DNA of 13,092 bases. Source: GCA-016699105 sp036518915 (GTDB taxonomy: Bacteria; Patescibacteriota; Saccharimonadia; UBA4664). Made by a program: the position numbers and the translations under genes. Shown in pieces: positions 12,931-13,092 of the stretch. The first letter of the stretch is position 1, and the number at the start of each line of letters is the position of its first letter. Under the pieces are notes generated by a model. The model ran no database searches. It had not been told where the DNA came from and saw nothing but the letters and a program-made list of their open reading frames with translations. The stretch is from positions 1 through 13,092 of the forward strand of contig DATDME010000055.1 of NCBI GenBank assembly GCA_036518915.1, in the 5' to 3' direction.

Positions 12931-13092
12931 CGCCGCCGCGGCCCGGTTCTTAAAATGAACTTAACCAGTAAATATGACCCAACCGGCGCCAAGAAAATGG
13001 CCGGCCAAAGGTGGATGAGCCGCTCGGCCACAGCGTACGAGACGTGCAGCGGCCCCATCAGGAGGCCATACAGCGCATAGGTCGGCGCCTGG
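12918..13092 (-). CDS. 5' part of the giant membrane protein, in a different frame (partial)
   Basis: This frame enters from the right edge and runs to TGA at 12920-12918, 57 residues: membrane segments YALYGLLMGPLHV and WPAIFLAPVGSYLLVKFIL, then an implausible basic tail. Laid against the paralog at 4259-5878 (LLLAGWGMHRLVKLRWSGPAAYLAG), it matches up to VKFIL and then continues in the other frame as KNRAAAALGAVIF. The switch falls at the run AAAA 12952-12955 (TTTT on the coding strand), where one extra T would restore one frame. It is therefore the same gene as 9601-12930, split by a one-base deletion or a sequencing error. The start codon is outside the window. Confidence 0.7.
   Translation of the reverse strand, partial: QAPTYALYGLLMGPLHVSYAVAERLIHLWPAIFLAPVGSYLLVKFILRTGPRRRWAR

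Noticed and set aside
1..13092. CRISPR arrays, rRNA, tRNA, complete insertion sequences
   Set aside because: I saw no regularly spaced repeats, no rRNA-like stretches and no cloverleaf with a T-loop motif; the only mobile-element trace is the transposase remnant.

Overview
The window is about 13 kb of a moderately GC-rich bacterial genome carrying mostly envelope and secreted-protein genes, nearly all on the minus strand. The taxon cannot be fixed from sequence alone. Many small secreted proteins of no recognised family, a SipW-type (Ser/His) signal peptidase, large GT-C-like membrane proteins, tight gene packing and a few leaderless-looking starts would suit a GC-rich member of the Patescibacteria/CPR (for example Saccharibacteria) or a similar lineage. 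That is an inference, not a demonstrated assignment.

Layout. 1-490 is visibly AT-richer and holds the C-terminal remnant of an IS5-type DDE transposase, with a hairpin and two doubtful small frames beyond it. 531-1031 (+) is a small secreted protein with strongly C-ending codons, unlike its neighbours; it overlaps the end of pyruvate kinase (minus, 1028-2443) by 3 bases. Next come two minus-strand secreted proteins (2544-2924, 2952-3557). They are followed by a translationally coupled pair: a polytopic GT-C/YfhO-like membrane protein (4259-5878) and a small membrane protein with a Pro/Arg-rich cytoplasmic tail (3633-4262). A two-gene operon of unrecognised proteins (5971-6645, 6664-7314) sits behind a good promoter at 7358-7386.

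Between 7400 and 7950 a plus-strand gene appears to be split by a frameshift near 7573-7643. It is followed by a strong plus-strand terminator (7951-7998) that lies inside the 3' end of the convergent signal peptidase gene. The signal peptidase (7963-8805) and an upstream secreted protein of SipW-substrate (TasA/camelysin-like) type (8833-9516) form an operon. From 9601 to the right edge runs a second, giant GT-C-like membrane protein (over 1,100 residues) with two tandem extracellular beta-sandwich-like modules. It is broken by an apparent one-base frameshift in a run of four A at 12952-12955 and is cut by the window edge.

How the parts may work together (inference): the membrane GT-C-like proteins, the SipW-like peptidase with its secreted substrate, and the Ser/Thr- and Asn-rich secreted proteins point to building of a glycosylated or fibre-like cell surface. 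The most unusual item is the signal peptidase. Its C-terminus carries a second, signal-peptide-like segment followed by a stretch resembling the N-terminus of its neighbouring substrate, and a Pro/Thr tail like that substrate's.
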